Assembly: GCF_900107925.1 (NCBI RefSeq)
Contig: NZ_FNUJ01000003.1
Span: 62,001-126,000 of the forward strand
Direction: 5' to 3'
DNA length: 64,000 bases
Origin: Amycolatopsis pretoriensis
GTDB taxonomy: Bacteria; Actinomycetota; Actinomycetes; Mycobacteriales; Pseudonocardiaceae
In this document: positions 37,372 to 46,417 of the stretch, in pieces
How positions within the stretch are numbered: position 1 is the stretch's first letter
Layout: every line of letters begins with the position of its first letter
Translations under genes and position numbers: made by a program
The notes under the pieces: model-generated
Seen by the model: the letters and a program-made list of their open reading frames with translations, nothing else
Told to the model about the DNA's origin: nothing
Database searches by the model: none

Positions 37372-38595
37372 TCAAGCCGCGAACGGCAACGGTTGATGCA
37401 GGTTGTTGCGCCTGGGTTTTCGACGCTTGTCCAAGAATGCTGGCGGTAAGAACTCGGGAAGGCCGTCAGCGGCAATGCGGACCTCCCAGCCTGAGCGGTG
37501 CAACAGTCGGTGGTGGTGGGCGCACATCAAGACCAGGTTGGTCAAGTTCGTCGGGCCGCCTTCGGACCAGTGGCGGATGTGGTGACCCTGGCAATGCCGG
37601 GGCGGGCGGTGGCAGCCCGGGAACGCACAGCCTCGGTCGCGCAGGTAGAGCGCTCGGCGTAAGCCTGCGGAGATCAGGCGGCGGAGGCGGCCCAAGTTCA
37701 AGGGCTCGCTCTTCTCGCCTAGGACCGCTGGGATGATCATGCTGTCGCACGCGTGGATCCGCGCCTCGGCTGCCGTGATTGTGCCGGTGTCGCCGAGGGT
37801 TGCCTGGCCGACCGCGGACTTCAGGTCCTTCAACGACACCGCCACCATCACGTGCGCTCGCTCGCCCGCCCGCATCGGCAGGGTCGGGGCGTTAAGGGCC
37901 AGGTCGATCGCGTCGGAGAACGCGTCGCCGTAACGTTCCTGCGGGGAACGGTGATCGCCACCCTCGTCCGTGGTGCGGCGTTCGGCTAGCGCGTCCAGGA
38001 GGGCGCTGGCCCGGGAACCCGTTTCGTCGTCGAAGCGGCCGTGCAGCTCCCAGATACCGGTTCTTTTGCGGCGAAGGGAGAGTTCCCGGTTGGGGATGGC
38101 CGGTTCGGTGGTGTCGGGTTCGGGGCCGTCGGGATCGAGGTGGGCGATGATGCGGGCGCCGAGGGCGGCGACCTGCTTGTGGCCCGCTTCTTCGGCGAAG
38201 GCGAGGAGGTGTTGCTCGGCGTCCTCGCGGTGCTCCGGCGGGATCTGCGTCAGGGCACCGGCGATGGTGTCGATCATCGGGTTGCTCAGGCGACCCTCCG
38301 CGGCCACGGCAGCGGTGGCAGGCGCGACCGTGGGAGGGCTGTCCAGGTGGTGGCCAGGGTGGAGGGAGCGGGCTCGTTTGACAACCGTTTCAGCAGCGGA
38401 CTTCGGGACGTCCGCCAGGTGCTCGAAGAGACGCGCGACAGAGCGGTAACCGAAGAGCTCCATCACTCCACGGGACTCGATCTCCACCAGCAACGCACCG
38501 ATCTCCGCCTCGGCGGAGCGCACCACAGTAAGCAGAGTGGAGATACGATCGGCCAAAGCCATCGCATCCGCCTTCCACGCCGCTTCCGTTGCCAT
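37372..38595 (-). CDS. DUF222/13E12-type HNH endonuclease
   Basis: 407 residues. The N-terminal DUF222 helical domain (MALADRISTLLTVVRSAEAEIGALLVEIESRGVMELFGYRSVARLFEHL) is followed by a C-terminal HNH nuclease: RDRGCAFPGCHRPPRHCQGHHIRHWSEGGPTNLTNLVLMCAHHHRLLH, with both zinc-type Cys pairs and the HH...N...H metal site intact. This family (13E12 repeat family of mycobacteria) is multicopy in actinobacteria and its role is unclear. It directly adjoins the 93-bp array. The promoter looks leaderless: TAGTCT six bases before the ATG. Confidence 0.9.
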   Translation of the reverse strand: MATEAAWKADAMALADRISTLLTVVRSAEAEIGALLVEIESRGVMELFGYRSVARLFEHLADVPKSAAETVVKRARSLHPGHHLDSPPTVAPATAAVAAEGRLSNPMIDTIAGALTQIPPEHREDAEQHLLAFAEEAGHKQVAALGARIIAHLDPDGPEPDTTEPAIPNRELSLRRKRTGIWELHGRFDDETGSRASALLDALAERRTTDEGGDHRSPQERYGDAFSDAIDLALNAPTLPMRAGERAHVMVAVSLKDLKSAVGQATLGDTGTITAAEARIHACDSMIIPAVLGEKSEPLNLGRLRRLISAGLRRALYLRDRGCAFPGCHRPPRHCQGHHIRHWSEGGPTNLTNLVLMCAHHHRLLHRSGWEVRIAADGLPEFLPPAFLDKRRKPRRNNLHQPLPFAA

Positions 38596-38656
38596 ACAAC
38601 AAGACTACCGAACTTCGAACGCATGATCACCACACGAACGAGCTAACTCCCCAAAC

Positions 38657-39085
38657 CTAATGCTGCATACCGTAAGACCTCTGACAGGGATACCCATCAT
38701 TGGTGGCCGACCAGCTGGCCGGATACCCGTTCTGCGCCCAAGCCGCGTACGCCTGCGCGTAGGAGTAGCCGCGCGCGTGCAACCACTGGCACGGCGTCTG
38801 CCCGGCCGCCGGGGTGATCGTGATCCACGGCTGGGCGGAAATCCAGCTCGGCTGGGTATACCACCGGGCAGAAGGAGGCGCGACGACGACGGTCTGCGGT
38901 GGCTGAACGACGACCGTCTGCGGCGGAGCGACAGTGACAGTCGGCGTACTCGGCGCGGTGGTGACCACAGTGGACACTGCCGGCTGACCGCTCCCGGAAA
39001 GAGTCCTCGGCAACCCGCACGCGGCGAGCGCCAACACGGCGGAAAGAACTACTGTTGCGCGGAAAAGACGCATGTGCTGGCTCAT
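38657..39085 (-). CDS. small lipoprotein, unknown function
   Basis: 142 residues. Signal peptide with lipobox LALAACG, then a Pro/Val/Thr-rich stalk containing repeats of PPQTVVV, then a Trp-rich C-terminal domain (WYTQPSWISAQPWITI; PCQWLHARGYSYAQAYAAWAQNGYPASWSATNDGYPCQRSYG) with two cysteines. The ATG at 39085 overlaps the upstream gene's stop (ATGA). The C-terminal part resembles small actinobacterial cell-wall modules but no family is certain. Confidence 0.75.
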   Translation of the reverse strand: MSQHMRLFRATVVLSAVLALAACGLPRTLSGSGQPAVSTVVTTAPSTPTVTVAPPQTVVVQPPQTVVVAPPSARWYTQPSWISAQPWITITPAAGQTPCQWLHARGYSYAQAYAAWAQNGYPASWSATNDGYPCQRSYGMQH

Positions 39086-39480
39086 TTCGTCCGGGTCATG
39101 TGACTTCCGGTGATGACGCCGCCGGAAACCGTATAGGTGCCAGTGAAGATCCGCGTACTGCCGTCGGTCTGCGCAGCGGACAACACGACGGATACCGTGC
39201 TCCCGCGGACCTCCGTCACGGTCAGCGTGTCCCACGACGTCGTCGCGAAACCGTTCACGTACTTGGTATATCCGCCGCCGCCCGCGATTCGGCTGCCGCC
39301 GAGGGACCACGCCGTCGTGAAGTCGCGGCGGTTGAGGGCGTCGTAGTACGCCACCACCGTGTCGGCCGGAGCGGCGTAAGCCGGTTGTGGCACGTAAACC
39401 GTCTGCGGCACGGCGACGACTGCCGTACTGGTGGTCGGTGCCGGTGGTGTGACGGCGACCAGAATTACGGAGGCTTTCAT
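39082..39480 (-). CDS. NTF2-like domain protein
   Basis: 132 residues. A short Pro/Thr/Val-rich leader (TPPAPTTSTAVVAVPQTVYVPQP) precedes an NTF2/SnoaL-like fold: DTVVAYYDALNRRDFTTAWSLGG, then VNGFATTSWDTLTVTEVRGSTVSVVLSAAQTDGSTRIFTGTYTV. Domains of this type sit at the ends of many actinobacterial secreted or membrane proteins. The leader is too weak for a sure signal peptide. I chose the ATG at 39480, preceded by GGAAGAAG; a TTG at 39489 is also open. Co-translated with the lipoprotein gene. Confidence 0.7.
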   Translation of the reverse strand: MKASVILVAVTPPAPTTSTAVVAVPQTVYVPQPAYAAPADTVVAYYDALNRRDFTTAWSLGGSRIAGGGGYTKYVNGFATTSWDTLTVTEVRGSTVSVVLSAAQTDGSTRIFTGTYTVSGGVITGSHMTRTK

Positions 39481-39579
39481 GGGAATCAACTTCTTCCGTG
39501 TCCGCCCTCAGGAATCGGCCGCCCGCGCCGATCCGCAACGGATCCGGGAGAACGCGACCCAAGCGTTATCCCGTGAGGA

Positions 39580-40698
39580 TCAGCCGTTCCGGCGCACGAT
39601 GTCGTGAGCCGTCATCGCCGCGGCCAGTTGACGCGCGTCCGCCGGCTGCGTCGCGTCGTACCCCGTCATCAGCTGGATGCGGCCCAGCCGGTACGTCAAC
39701 GTATTCCGGTGAATGTTCAACGCCGAAGCCGCTTCGCCGCGGTTGTACCCCGACGCCACGAACGCCCGCAAAGCGTCGATCAAATGCGGGTGGTCCGCCA
39801 ACGGCGCCAGCACGAGAGCCAACGCCTCCCGCGCCGGACCGGGCTGGGCGATCTGGTATTCGATCGCCAGATCACCCAGCCGGTAGAGCCGCGGCGGCCG
39901 ACCCAAGTTCTCCGCCAGTGCAAGGATTTCCAACGCCGACGAATGCGCGAAAGGAATGTCCGCGTGCGTCGAAGCGCGGGCGGTGGCCGCGACGCAAGGA
40001 CGTCCGCAAACCCGGTCCACCCGAGCTGCCACGTCGTCGGCGGACGACGAGGCCGGCACCAGCAGCACGCCCCCGTCCCCTTCGAACGTCACCAGCACGC
40101 CCGGCTGACCGTCCAAATCGGACCGGACCGCGCGGAACAGGTCCGTCGCCGCGCGCGAGTCCGCGGCCGCCGGCAACGCGGGCAGGTGGAACGCCACGAC
40201 GTCGTAGCTCTCGGCCAGCTCGCGGCGACGCACCGGCCGGCCGGCGAGCAGGTTGGCCGTGAGGTGCTGCCGGTCCTCCCGCTCCTCCCAGTCGAGCGCG
40301 TCACGCTCACTCAGGTACGCCGAGGCGACGCGCGGCATCACCTCGCCGAGGAAGCCGAGCATCCGCGCCCCGAGCAGCGCGCGGTCGCCGTCGACCTGCT
40401 CCCACGCGACCTGAGCGGCCAGCGGGTAGATCCGCAGCACGGCCTCCAGCGGCAGGCCGTCCCGGGCCCGCTCCGCACCCCACGCGATCGGCAACGCGAG
40501 CTCCTCGGCGGTCGGCCGGCGGTCCTCCGCCACCGTCGCCAGGAACAGCTCGAACACGGCCGTCGCGTTGGCGACCAGGTCACCTTCGAGCACGCTCGCC
40601 GGCAGCAGCCGGTACGCCGGGATCTCGGCGGCGCACCGGGCGATCATCGCGGCGGCGATCTCCCCGGACCGCGGGAAGAGCGCCTCGACGGCATCCAC
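39580..40698 (-). CDS. PucR/CdaR-type helix-turn-helix regulator
   Basis: 372 residues. The C-terminal PucR HTH is clear: ALRAFVASGYNRGEAASALNIHRNTLTYRLGRIQLMTGYD. The middle holds a GGDEF-like degenerate domain (VAFHLPALP, GVLVTFEGDGGVLLVPAS), and the N-terminal ~150 residues are helical. The GTG at 40698 was selected as a leaderless start: GACAAT lies about five bases before it. The frame is open to 40734. It is divergent from the lipase gene and may control it. Confidence 0.82.
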   Translation of the reverse strand: MDAVEALFPRSGEIAAAMIARCAAEIPAYRLLPASVLEGDLVANATAVFELFLATVAEDRRPTAEELALPIAWGAERARDGLPLEAVLRIYPLAAQVAWEQVDGDRALLGARMLGFLGEVMPRVASAYLSERDALDWEEREDRQHLTANLLAGRPVRRRELAESYDVVAFHLPALPAAADSRAATDLFRAVRSDLDGQPGVLVTFEGDGGVLLVPASSSADDVAARVDRVCGRPCVAATARASTHADIPFAHSSALEILALAENLGRPPRLYRLGDLAIEYQIAQPGPAREALALVLAPLADHPHLIDALRAFVASGYNRGEAASALNIHRNTLTYRLGRIQLMTGYDATQPADARQLAAAMTAHDIVRRNG

Positions 40699-40814
40699 CC
40701 CTACATTGTCACCATGCACAAACGGCCGCGGCAAGTTTCTGCGCGTTTTGCCAGCAGACAGCGTTGATCAACCGGCGCATGCTGTGCACAACCACCAGAC
40801 GAAGGGACTTCGCA

Positions 40815-41675
40815 ATGGCGCGGGGAACGAAACGATGGCTGGCCGCGATGGGCCTGGCGAGCCTGCTGACGCTGGGCGCGACCGTCCCGGCCCAGGCGGC
40901 CGGCGGCGGGAACAACGACTTCGGCTGCCGCCCGAGCGCGGCCCACCCGAACCCGGTCGTCCTGCTCCACGGCACCTTCGCCACCTACTACGAGGACCTC
41001 AACTTCCTGCAGGCCGACCTCGCCGCCCGCGGCTACTGCACGTTCTCGCTCACCTACGGCGCCTACCCGCAGTTCCCGTTCGTCGGCGGGCTGAAGCCGG
41101 TCGCGGAGTCGTCGCTGGAGATCAAGGCCTTCGTCGAGAAGGTCCGCGCGGCCACCGGCGCGGCCAAGGTCGACGTCGTCGGGCACTCCGAAGGCGGCCT
41201 CCAGTCGCTCTACCTGGCCAAGATGCAGGGCATCCAGAGTGAGCTCGGCCAGGTCGTCGCGATCGCCCCGCCGACGCACGGCGCGAACGCGTCCGGCCTC
41301 CTGACGCTGGCCTACACGCTGCTCGGCAAGAGCACGTGGGACACGATCGTCAAGACCATCGGCCTGCCGATCTTCGCCGACGAGCTGGACGGCGGCGCCG
41401 CGGTCGTCGCGCTGAACACCGGCCCGGTCGCCCAGCCCGGCATCGGCTACACGATCATCACCTCGCGCTACGACGAGCTCGTGACGCCGACCGAGACGTC
41501 GTTCGTGCGCGAGCCCGGCGTCAAGAACCAGTACGTCCAGGACTTCTGCCCGTTCGACCCGGTGGGCCACATCGGCGAGGCCTACGACCTGAACGTGTGG
41601 CACCTGGTCCGCAACGCGCTCGACCCGGCGCACGCGGCGCCGATCAAGGTCTGCGCCGTCGGCTCCCCCGGCTGA
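40815..41675 (+). CDS. secreted lipase, alpha/beta hydrolase
   Basis: 286 residues. Signal peptide about 28 residues (KRWLAAMGLASLLTLGATVPAQAA). The fold opens with NPVVLLHGTFATYYEDLNFLQADLAARGY; the nucleophile is Ser in VVGHSEGGLQS; Asp in TSRYDELVTP and His in FDPVGHIGEAYD complete the triad. Cysteines at the ends (FGCRPS; DFCPF; IKVCAVG) suggest disulfides. It resembles actinomycete triacylglycerol lipases/esterases. ATG at 40815 follows GAAGGGA. Confidence 0.88.
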   Translation: MARGTKRWLAAMGLASLLTLGATVPAQAAGGGNNDFGCRPSAAHPNPVVLLHGTFATYYEDLNFLQADLAARGYCTFSLTYGAYPQFPFVGGLKPVAESSLEIKAFVEKVRAATGAAKVDVVGHSEGGLQSLYLAKMQGIQSELGQVVAIAPPTHGANASGLLTLAYTLLGKSTWDTIVKTIGLPIFADELDGGAAVVALNTGPVAQPGIGYTIITSRYDELVTPTETSFVREPGVKNQYVQDFCPFDPVGHIGEAYDLNVWHLVRNALDPAHAAPIKVCAVGSPG

Positions 41676-41728
41676 GTATCTGCATCCGCGCGTTCCCCCT
41701 CTTCTCGGTGCGAGCGGAGGGGGAACAG

Positions 41729-41968
41729 ATGAACGACGGCGTCTTCGAACGCGTCGAGCGGCTGAGCCGGCGGGAGCGCGAGATCTTCGGCCTGCTCGGC
41801 AACGGCCTGTCCAACCGCGGGATCGCCCGCCGGCTGGAGATCAGCGAAAGCACCGTGAAGTTTCACGTCAGCAACGTCTTGATCAAGCTGCGCGTCGAGT
41901 CGCGGCTGCAGGCCGGATCGGTGGCCTGCCTGCTCCTCGCCCGGCCGGCTCCGCCCGGTCTCCCCTGA
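41729..41968 (+). CDS. stand-alone LuxR-type helix-turn-helix protein
   Basis: 79 residues, almost only a LuxR/GerE DNA-binding domain: LSRREREIFGLLGNGLSNRGIARRLEISESTVKFHVSNVLIKLRVESRLQAG. There is no receiver or sensor domain. The ATG follows GGAGGGGGAAC. It sits between the lipase and the secreted protease and may regulate extracellular enzymes, but targets are unknown. Confidence 0.82.
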   Translation: MNDGVFERVERLSRREREIFGLLGNGLSNRGIARRLEISESTVKFHVSNVLIKLRVESRLQAGSVACLLLARPAPPGLP

Positions 41969-42062
41969 ACGGCGCAACTCCAAGGTCCAGTGTCGCCGGC
42001 CGCGCCGCGACGGCAATCTGGCTGCCGGGCGGGTTCGCCGTCCGGAACAGGGGAGGTTTCGC

Positions 42063-43076
42063 ATGAGGAGATGGGCAGGCGTCGCCGCCGTCGTCGCGCT
42101 GGGGGGATTGCTGGTGCACGGCACCGCGCAAGCGGGGACACCCGCGGTGCCGGGAAAGGCTTCCGCCGCGGTCGTCCAGCAGTCCACCACGGCCGAAAAG
42201 GACGTCCTCAGCTCGTGGACGCCCGAACGGATGCGGGCGGCCAAGCCGGTCGACGTCCCGCGTGAGCAGCACGGGGCCGAGCCGCAGTCGCACGTCCTGG
42301 CCGCGCGGTCGGCGCCGGGCGCGGCGGTGACGAAACCCGGGCAGGTGCGCCCGGACGCGCTGACTTCCCTCAGCCAGTCGCAGGTCTGGACCGCGCACGG
42401 CCAGATGCCCGCGACGACCGTCGGCAAGCTGTACTTCGACAAGCCCGACGGCGGCTACCAGTGCACCGCCAGCGTCATCAACTCGACGAACCGCAGCATG
42501 ATCTGGACCGCCGGGCACTGCGTGACCGACGGGGCCAAGCACTGGTACAGCAACTTCGTGTTCGTCCCGGACTACGCCGGTTCCGGTGAGCCGCTGGGCC
42601 GGTGGAGCTGGAAGTCGGTGTCGACGCCGAACGGGTACTTCGACGGCAAGGACAGCGACTACGACTTCGCCGCCATCACGCTCTGGCCGCGGGCCGGCGT
42701 GAGCGTCGCCAATGTGACCGGCTGGCAGGGTTACAAATTCGGCCAGGGCTACGACTGGAACGTCTACGAGTTCGGCTACCCGTCCGACACGCACCCGGCC
42801 CGCACCGGCATCACCGGGCAGCAGCTGCGCTACTGCACGGGGACGACGTGGCGCCCGGGGATCTGGCCGTTCCAGCCCGACCAGGAAGCGATCCACTGCG
42901 ACCAGGGCCACGGCGCGAGCGGCGGCCCCTGGCTCGACGACCTGCAGCTCGCCCGCGGCTGGGGCTACCTGGTCGGCAACGTGAGCTACCACTCCGACGA
43001 CAACTCGGACGAGGAACGCAGCCCGCACTTCGGCGACGCGGCGATCAACGTCTACAACGCCCAGCAAGCCGCCTGA
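42063..43076 (+). CDS. secreted trypsin-like serine protease
   Basis: 337 residues: signal peptide (WAGVAAVVALGGLLVHGTAQA), a ~90-residue propeptide-like region, then a chymotrypsin fold with His in WTAGHCV, Asp in DSDYDFAAI and Ser in QGHGASGGPWL. Cysteines near the His (QCTASV/GHC) and near the Ser can form the usual disulfides. Likely an extracellular endopeptidase of the glutamyl/trypsin-like group of actinomycetes. Confidence 0.88.
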   Translation: MRRWAGVAAVVALGGLLVHGTAQAGTPAVPGKASAAVVQQSTTAEKDVLSSWTPERMRAAKPVDVPREQHGAEPQSHVLAARSAPGAAVTKPGQVRPDALTSLSQSQVWTAHGQMPATTVGKLYFDKPDGGYQCTASVINSTNRSMIWTAGHCVTDGAKHWYSNFVFVPDYAGSGEPLGRWSWKSVSTPNGYFDGKDSDYDFAAITLWPRAGVSVANVTGWQGYKFGQGYDWNVYEFGYPSDTHPARTGITGQQLRYCTGTTWRPGIWPFQPDQEAIHCDQGHGASGGPWLDDLQLARGWGYLVGNVSYHSDDNSDEERSPHFGDAAINVYNAQQAA

Positions 43077-43084
43077 CCCCACCC

Positions 43085-43132
43085 CGTCGTGAGTGGTAAT
43101 TCGGGTTAGAACCCGAATTACCACTCACGACG
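43085..43132. terminator. bidirectional terminator, 23-bp perfect stem
   Basis: Arms 43085-43107 and 43110-43132 are perfect complements with a two-base centre (AG), between convergent stops at 43076 and 43137. The arms are AT-richer (GGTAATTCGGGTT) than the surrounding genes. Confidence 0.8.
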
Positions 43133-43136
43133 TCTT

Positions 43137-46100
43137 TCAGCCGAGGCCGATGGCGAACACGTGCAGGTTCGTGTCGGAGGGCAGGGTCACCGAGGCGATC
43201 TGCTTCCCGGCCGGGGCGTCGAACGGCGTCGTCGCGTAGACCGACGCCCCGCCGCCCGGGCCGCCCGGCTGGTTGCGGTGGTCCGTGCGGGCCACCAGCG
43301 TGTTGCCGAACACCGGGTCCGTGCCGCCGCCCGGGAACACCCAGTCGCCGAAGGACAGGTCCGCCGCCGCGGTGGTGCCGTCGGTGAACGTCACCGTCGC
43401 CGACGCGCGGTGGTCGCCGTTCGATGCCGTGCCGATGAACGACAACCGCGTGCCCGAAAGCCGGATCGTCTGCCCGGCCGGGACGACGTTGTCCGGCCGT
43501 CCCGCCGGCGCGGCGGGCCACACGAACGACGTGCCCACCGCTTGCGTGGTCTGACCGCCCACCAGTCCGGCGGAAGCCAAAGCCTGCCGGGACAGGCTGT
43601 TCCCGGCGCCGTCGATGTCGGCCGAGCCCGTGTCGCCGTCGTCGGAGACGCCGACGTTCGAGTACGCCGCCGCCAGCCCGTCCTTCGGCGCCACCAGCAC
43701 GATCACCGAGCCCGGCACCGACGTCGGGCCGCCGCGGACGGTCACCGGCACCTGGTAGTAGCCCTCGGGCGTCCCGGCGGCCACCGACACCGCCAGCTTC
43801 GTGGTCCCGCTGCCGGTCCGGTCGTCGAGCCGCAGCTGCCGCGGCCCGGTCACCGAGATCCCGGCCGGCGCCTTCGTGGTGACGTCGAGGACGCGGTCGT
43901 GCCCGCCGAGCCGCTGCCCGCTGATCACGGCCTCCCCGGTGCTGCCGGGCGACACGACGACCTGGTTGGTCGCCGAAGCCAGGAACGGCTTCTCACTGTC
44001 CCGATAGGACGGTGGCACGGAGTCGGCCGCCCACCGCTTGTCCGGAGTGGACACGAGCGAGAAGTCCAGCCGGCCACCATCACGGGCCACCCCGGCGGGC
44101 AGCGACGTCCGGTTCCAGTCCCGGCCGTTCAACGACAGCGAGTGGACGTACGTCGCCGGCGCTTTCGGCGCGCGGATGTCGAGCGTCCGCCCGGAAGGCA
44201 GCGAGAGCACCGCGCGCTCGAACAGCGGGGTGTGCACGACCAGGTCCGGCGTCCCCGGCGTGGCCGGGTAGATGCCGAGCGCGGCCCAGACGTACCACGA
44301 CGACTGCGCGCCGAGGTCGTCGTTGCCCGGCTCGCCGTCCGGCGTCGCGCTGAACAGCGTCGTCGCGATCTCGCGGACCACCTGCTGCGTCTTCCACGGC
44401 TGCCCGACGTGGTTGTACAGCCACGGCACCCCGAAGTCGGGTTCGTTGCCCGCCCACATGTTCGGCTCGTTCGGGCCGACGTTCAGCTTCTGGAAGAACG
44501 TGTCCAAACGGGACGCGACCGCCGACGGCCCGCCCATCGCCGTCACCAGCCCGGCCGGGTCCTGCGGCACCAGCCACGTGTACTGGGCCGCGTTGCCCTC
44601 GTCGAAGCCGTCCTGGCCGAACTTGCCGGGCGGCGGCGGGACGTACGCCGGACCGTCCGGGAAGCGGCCGTCCTGCCCGCGCGGCTGGAGGTAGCCGGTC
44701 AGCGGGTTGAAGATGTTCTGCCAATTCTGACCTCGCCGGGTGAACTCGCGGGCGACGTCACGGTCGCCGATCCCCTGCGCGAACTGCGCGATGGCGAAGT
44801 CGTCGATCGCCCACTCCAGGGTGATCGACGCGCCGACACGGGCGTGGTCACCGCGCGAGGCGTCGTTGTTCGGCAGGTACCCGCGAGCGACGTAGTCCGC
44901 GATGCCTCGCCGTTCCTGGTACGCACCCGGCGTGTCGTCGACCGAAGTGGCGCCCTTGACCAGGTACTTCAACGCCGTCTTGACGTCGAAGTCCCGCGCG
45001 CCGAACGCGTAGAGGTTCGAGATCAGCGCGACCGAGCTGTCGCCGGTCATCTGCCCGGTGTAGCCGTTCGCCATCGGCCAGCGCGGCCACCAGCCACCCT
45101 GCACGGCGTCGTTCGTCAGCGACTGCGCCATGTCGCTGGCTTCCTTCGGGAACAGCATGGCGTGCAACGGCGCGAGCGAGCGGTAGGTGTCCCAGTCGGA
45201 GAAGTTCGCGTACTGGTGCCGTCCTGCCGGTAGCGTCCGGACTTGGTTGTCGAAGCCGATGTAACGGCCATCGGCGTCGTCGAAAGTGTTGGGGTGCAGC
45301 AGCGAGTGGTACAGCGACGTGTAGAACGTCTTGAGCTGTGCCTCATCACGCCCGGCGACGCGTATCTTGCCCAGCGCCTGCGTCCACTTGTCCCGTGTGG
45401 ACTTCCGGACCGCGGCGAAGTCGAAGCCCGGGGCTTCCGCGGCCATGTTGGCCTTCGCGCCGTCGACGCCCACATAGGACATCGACACCTTCGCGCGCAC
45501 GGTCCCCGAACCGAACGTCAGGTACGCGCCCGCCCGCGGCGAGTCGACGCTGTCGGTGCCCGGCTTGACCGACGAGCCGTCCCACGTCCCGTGCGCGGTG
45601 AACGGCTGGTCGAACGCGATGTCGTAGTAGACGGTGTAGTGGTTGCCCTTGCCGCAGAAGTTGCCGGTGGTCGCCGAGCCGCTGACCTCGCGGTCCCCGG
45701 TGATCTTCAGATCCGCGTGTGAGTTCCCCGCCAGGCTCGCCCCGCCCTTGACCAGCACCTGCGGTGTCGAGCCGGCCGGGTAGGTGAACGTCGCGAGCCC
45801 GGTGCGGGTCGTCGCGGTCAGCTCGGCCCGGACGTTCGAGTCGGCGAGCGTCACGGCGTAGTAGCCGGGCTCGGCCTGCTCGCCGTCGTGGCCGAAGTGC
45901 TCGGTGCGGTCCCAGGGCGCGCTGCCGACGTCCCCGGTGACGGGCAGGAGCGGCACGTCCCCGAACGCGTTGCAGCCGACGGAGGCGTGGTCGAGACTGA
46001 AACCCCGGATCTGGTCCGAGTGGTACTGGTAGCCGGCGTACGCGCCTTGGGTGTCCGGCGAGAACTGCATCATCCCGAACGGCGCCGCCGGCCCGGGGAA

Positions 46101-46271
46101 GTTGTTGATCTCGCCGACCGAGCTGCCGCCGCGGCCGGTGCCGATCAGCGGGTCGACGTGGGCCGCCGGGTCCCCGACCAGCGGTGACAACGTTGTCGGG
46201 GCCGCTGAAGCGACGGCGGGTGCCCCGATCACCGCCGTCGCGACCAGCGCCGCCATGAACTTGTATCGCAC
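43137..46271 (-). CDS. secreted GH92 alpha-mannosidase
   Basis: 1044 residues. Signal peptide VRYKFMAALVATAVIGAPAVASA. The GH92 region shows VDPLIGTGRGGSSVGEINNFPGPAAPFGMMQFSPDT, SDWDTYRSLAPLHAMLFPKEASDMAQSL, GNEPDFGVPWLYNHVGQPWKTQ and ALGIYPATPGTPDLVVHTPLF. After about residue 750 come NEW3-like (TPEGYYQVPVTVRGG) and C-terminal beta-sandwich modules. Members remove alpha-linked mannose (often 1,2) from glycans. The GTG at 46271 has GGGAGG six bases upstream; a longer frame from 46328 is open but lacks this. Confidence 0.9.
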   Translation of the reverse strand: MRYKFMAALVATAVIGAPAVASAAPTTLSPLVGDPAAHVDPLIGTGRGGSSVGEINNFPGPAAPFGMMQFSPDTQGAYAGYQYHSDQIRGFSLDHASVGCNAFGDVPLLPVTGDVGSAPWDRTEHFGHDGEQAEPGYYAVTLADSNVRAELTATTRTGLATFTYPAGSTPQVLVKGGASLAGNSHADLKITGDREVSGSATTGNFCGKGNHYTVYYDIAFDQPFTAHGTWDGSSVKPGTDSVDSPRAGAYLTFGSGTVRAKVSMSYVGVDGAKANMAAEAPGFDFAAVRKSTRDKWTQALGKIRVAGRDEAQLKTFYTSLYHSLLHPNTFDDADGRYIGFDNQVRTLPAGRHQYANFSDWDTYRSLAPLHAMLFPKEASDMAQSLTNDAVQGGWWPRWPMANGYTGQMTGDSSVALISNLYAFGARDFDVKTALKYLVKGATSVDDTPGAYQERRGIADYVARGYLPNNDASRGDHARVGASITLEWAIDDFAIAQFAQGIGDRDVAREFTRRGQNWQNIFNPLTGYLQPRGQDGRFPDGPAYVPPPPGKFGQDGFDEGNAAQYTWLVPQDPAGLVTAMGGPSAVASRLDTFFQKLNVGPNEPNMWAGNEPDFGVPWLYNHVGQPWKTQQVVREIATTLFSATPDGEPGNDDLGAQSSWYVWAALGIYPATPGTPDLVVHTPLFERAVLSLPSGRTLDIRAPKAPATYVHSLSLNGRDWNRTSLPAGVARDGGRLDFSLVSTPDKRWAADSVPPSYRDSEKPFLASATNQVVVSPGSTGEAVISGQRLGGHDRVLDVTTKAPAGISVTGPRQLRLDDRTGSGTTKLAVSVAAGTPEGYYQVPVTVRGGPTSVPGSVIVLVAPKDGLAAAYSNVGVSDDGDTGSADIDGAGNSLSRQALASAGLVGGQTTQAVGTSFVWPAAPAGRPDNVVPAGQTIRLSGTRLSFIGTASNGDHRASATVTFTDGTTAAADLSFGDWVFPGGGTDPVFGNTLVARTDHRNQPGGPGGGASVYATTPFDAPAGKQIASVTLPSDTNLHVFAIGLG

Positions 46272-46327
46272 CGTGCCTCCCAGAGCTGTCATCCGACCTT
46301 TGCCGGTCACCGAGCCCCGGGTCAACA

Positions 46328-46338
46328 CTTTGACAAAG
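46328..46338. promoter_or_regulatory. short palindrome between GH92 and the two-component genes
   Basis: CTTTG-A-CAAAG, an 11-base inverted repeat in the 146-bp gap between divergent genes. It is a possible operator; no partner is known. Confidence 0.25.
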
Positions 46339-46417
46339 ACCTGGCTCGTGCCCTCAACGTATGAAGATCCGGTCAGGATCGGGTGGTGACCGTGTCAGGA
46401 CGCCTAACCTCGACGCC

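Noticed and set aside
38596-38640. LexA/SOS box before the HNH gene
   Set aside because: TCGAAC half-sites are present, but no CGAAC-N4-GTTCG arrangement exists, so only a half-match.
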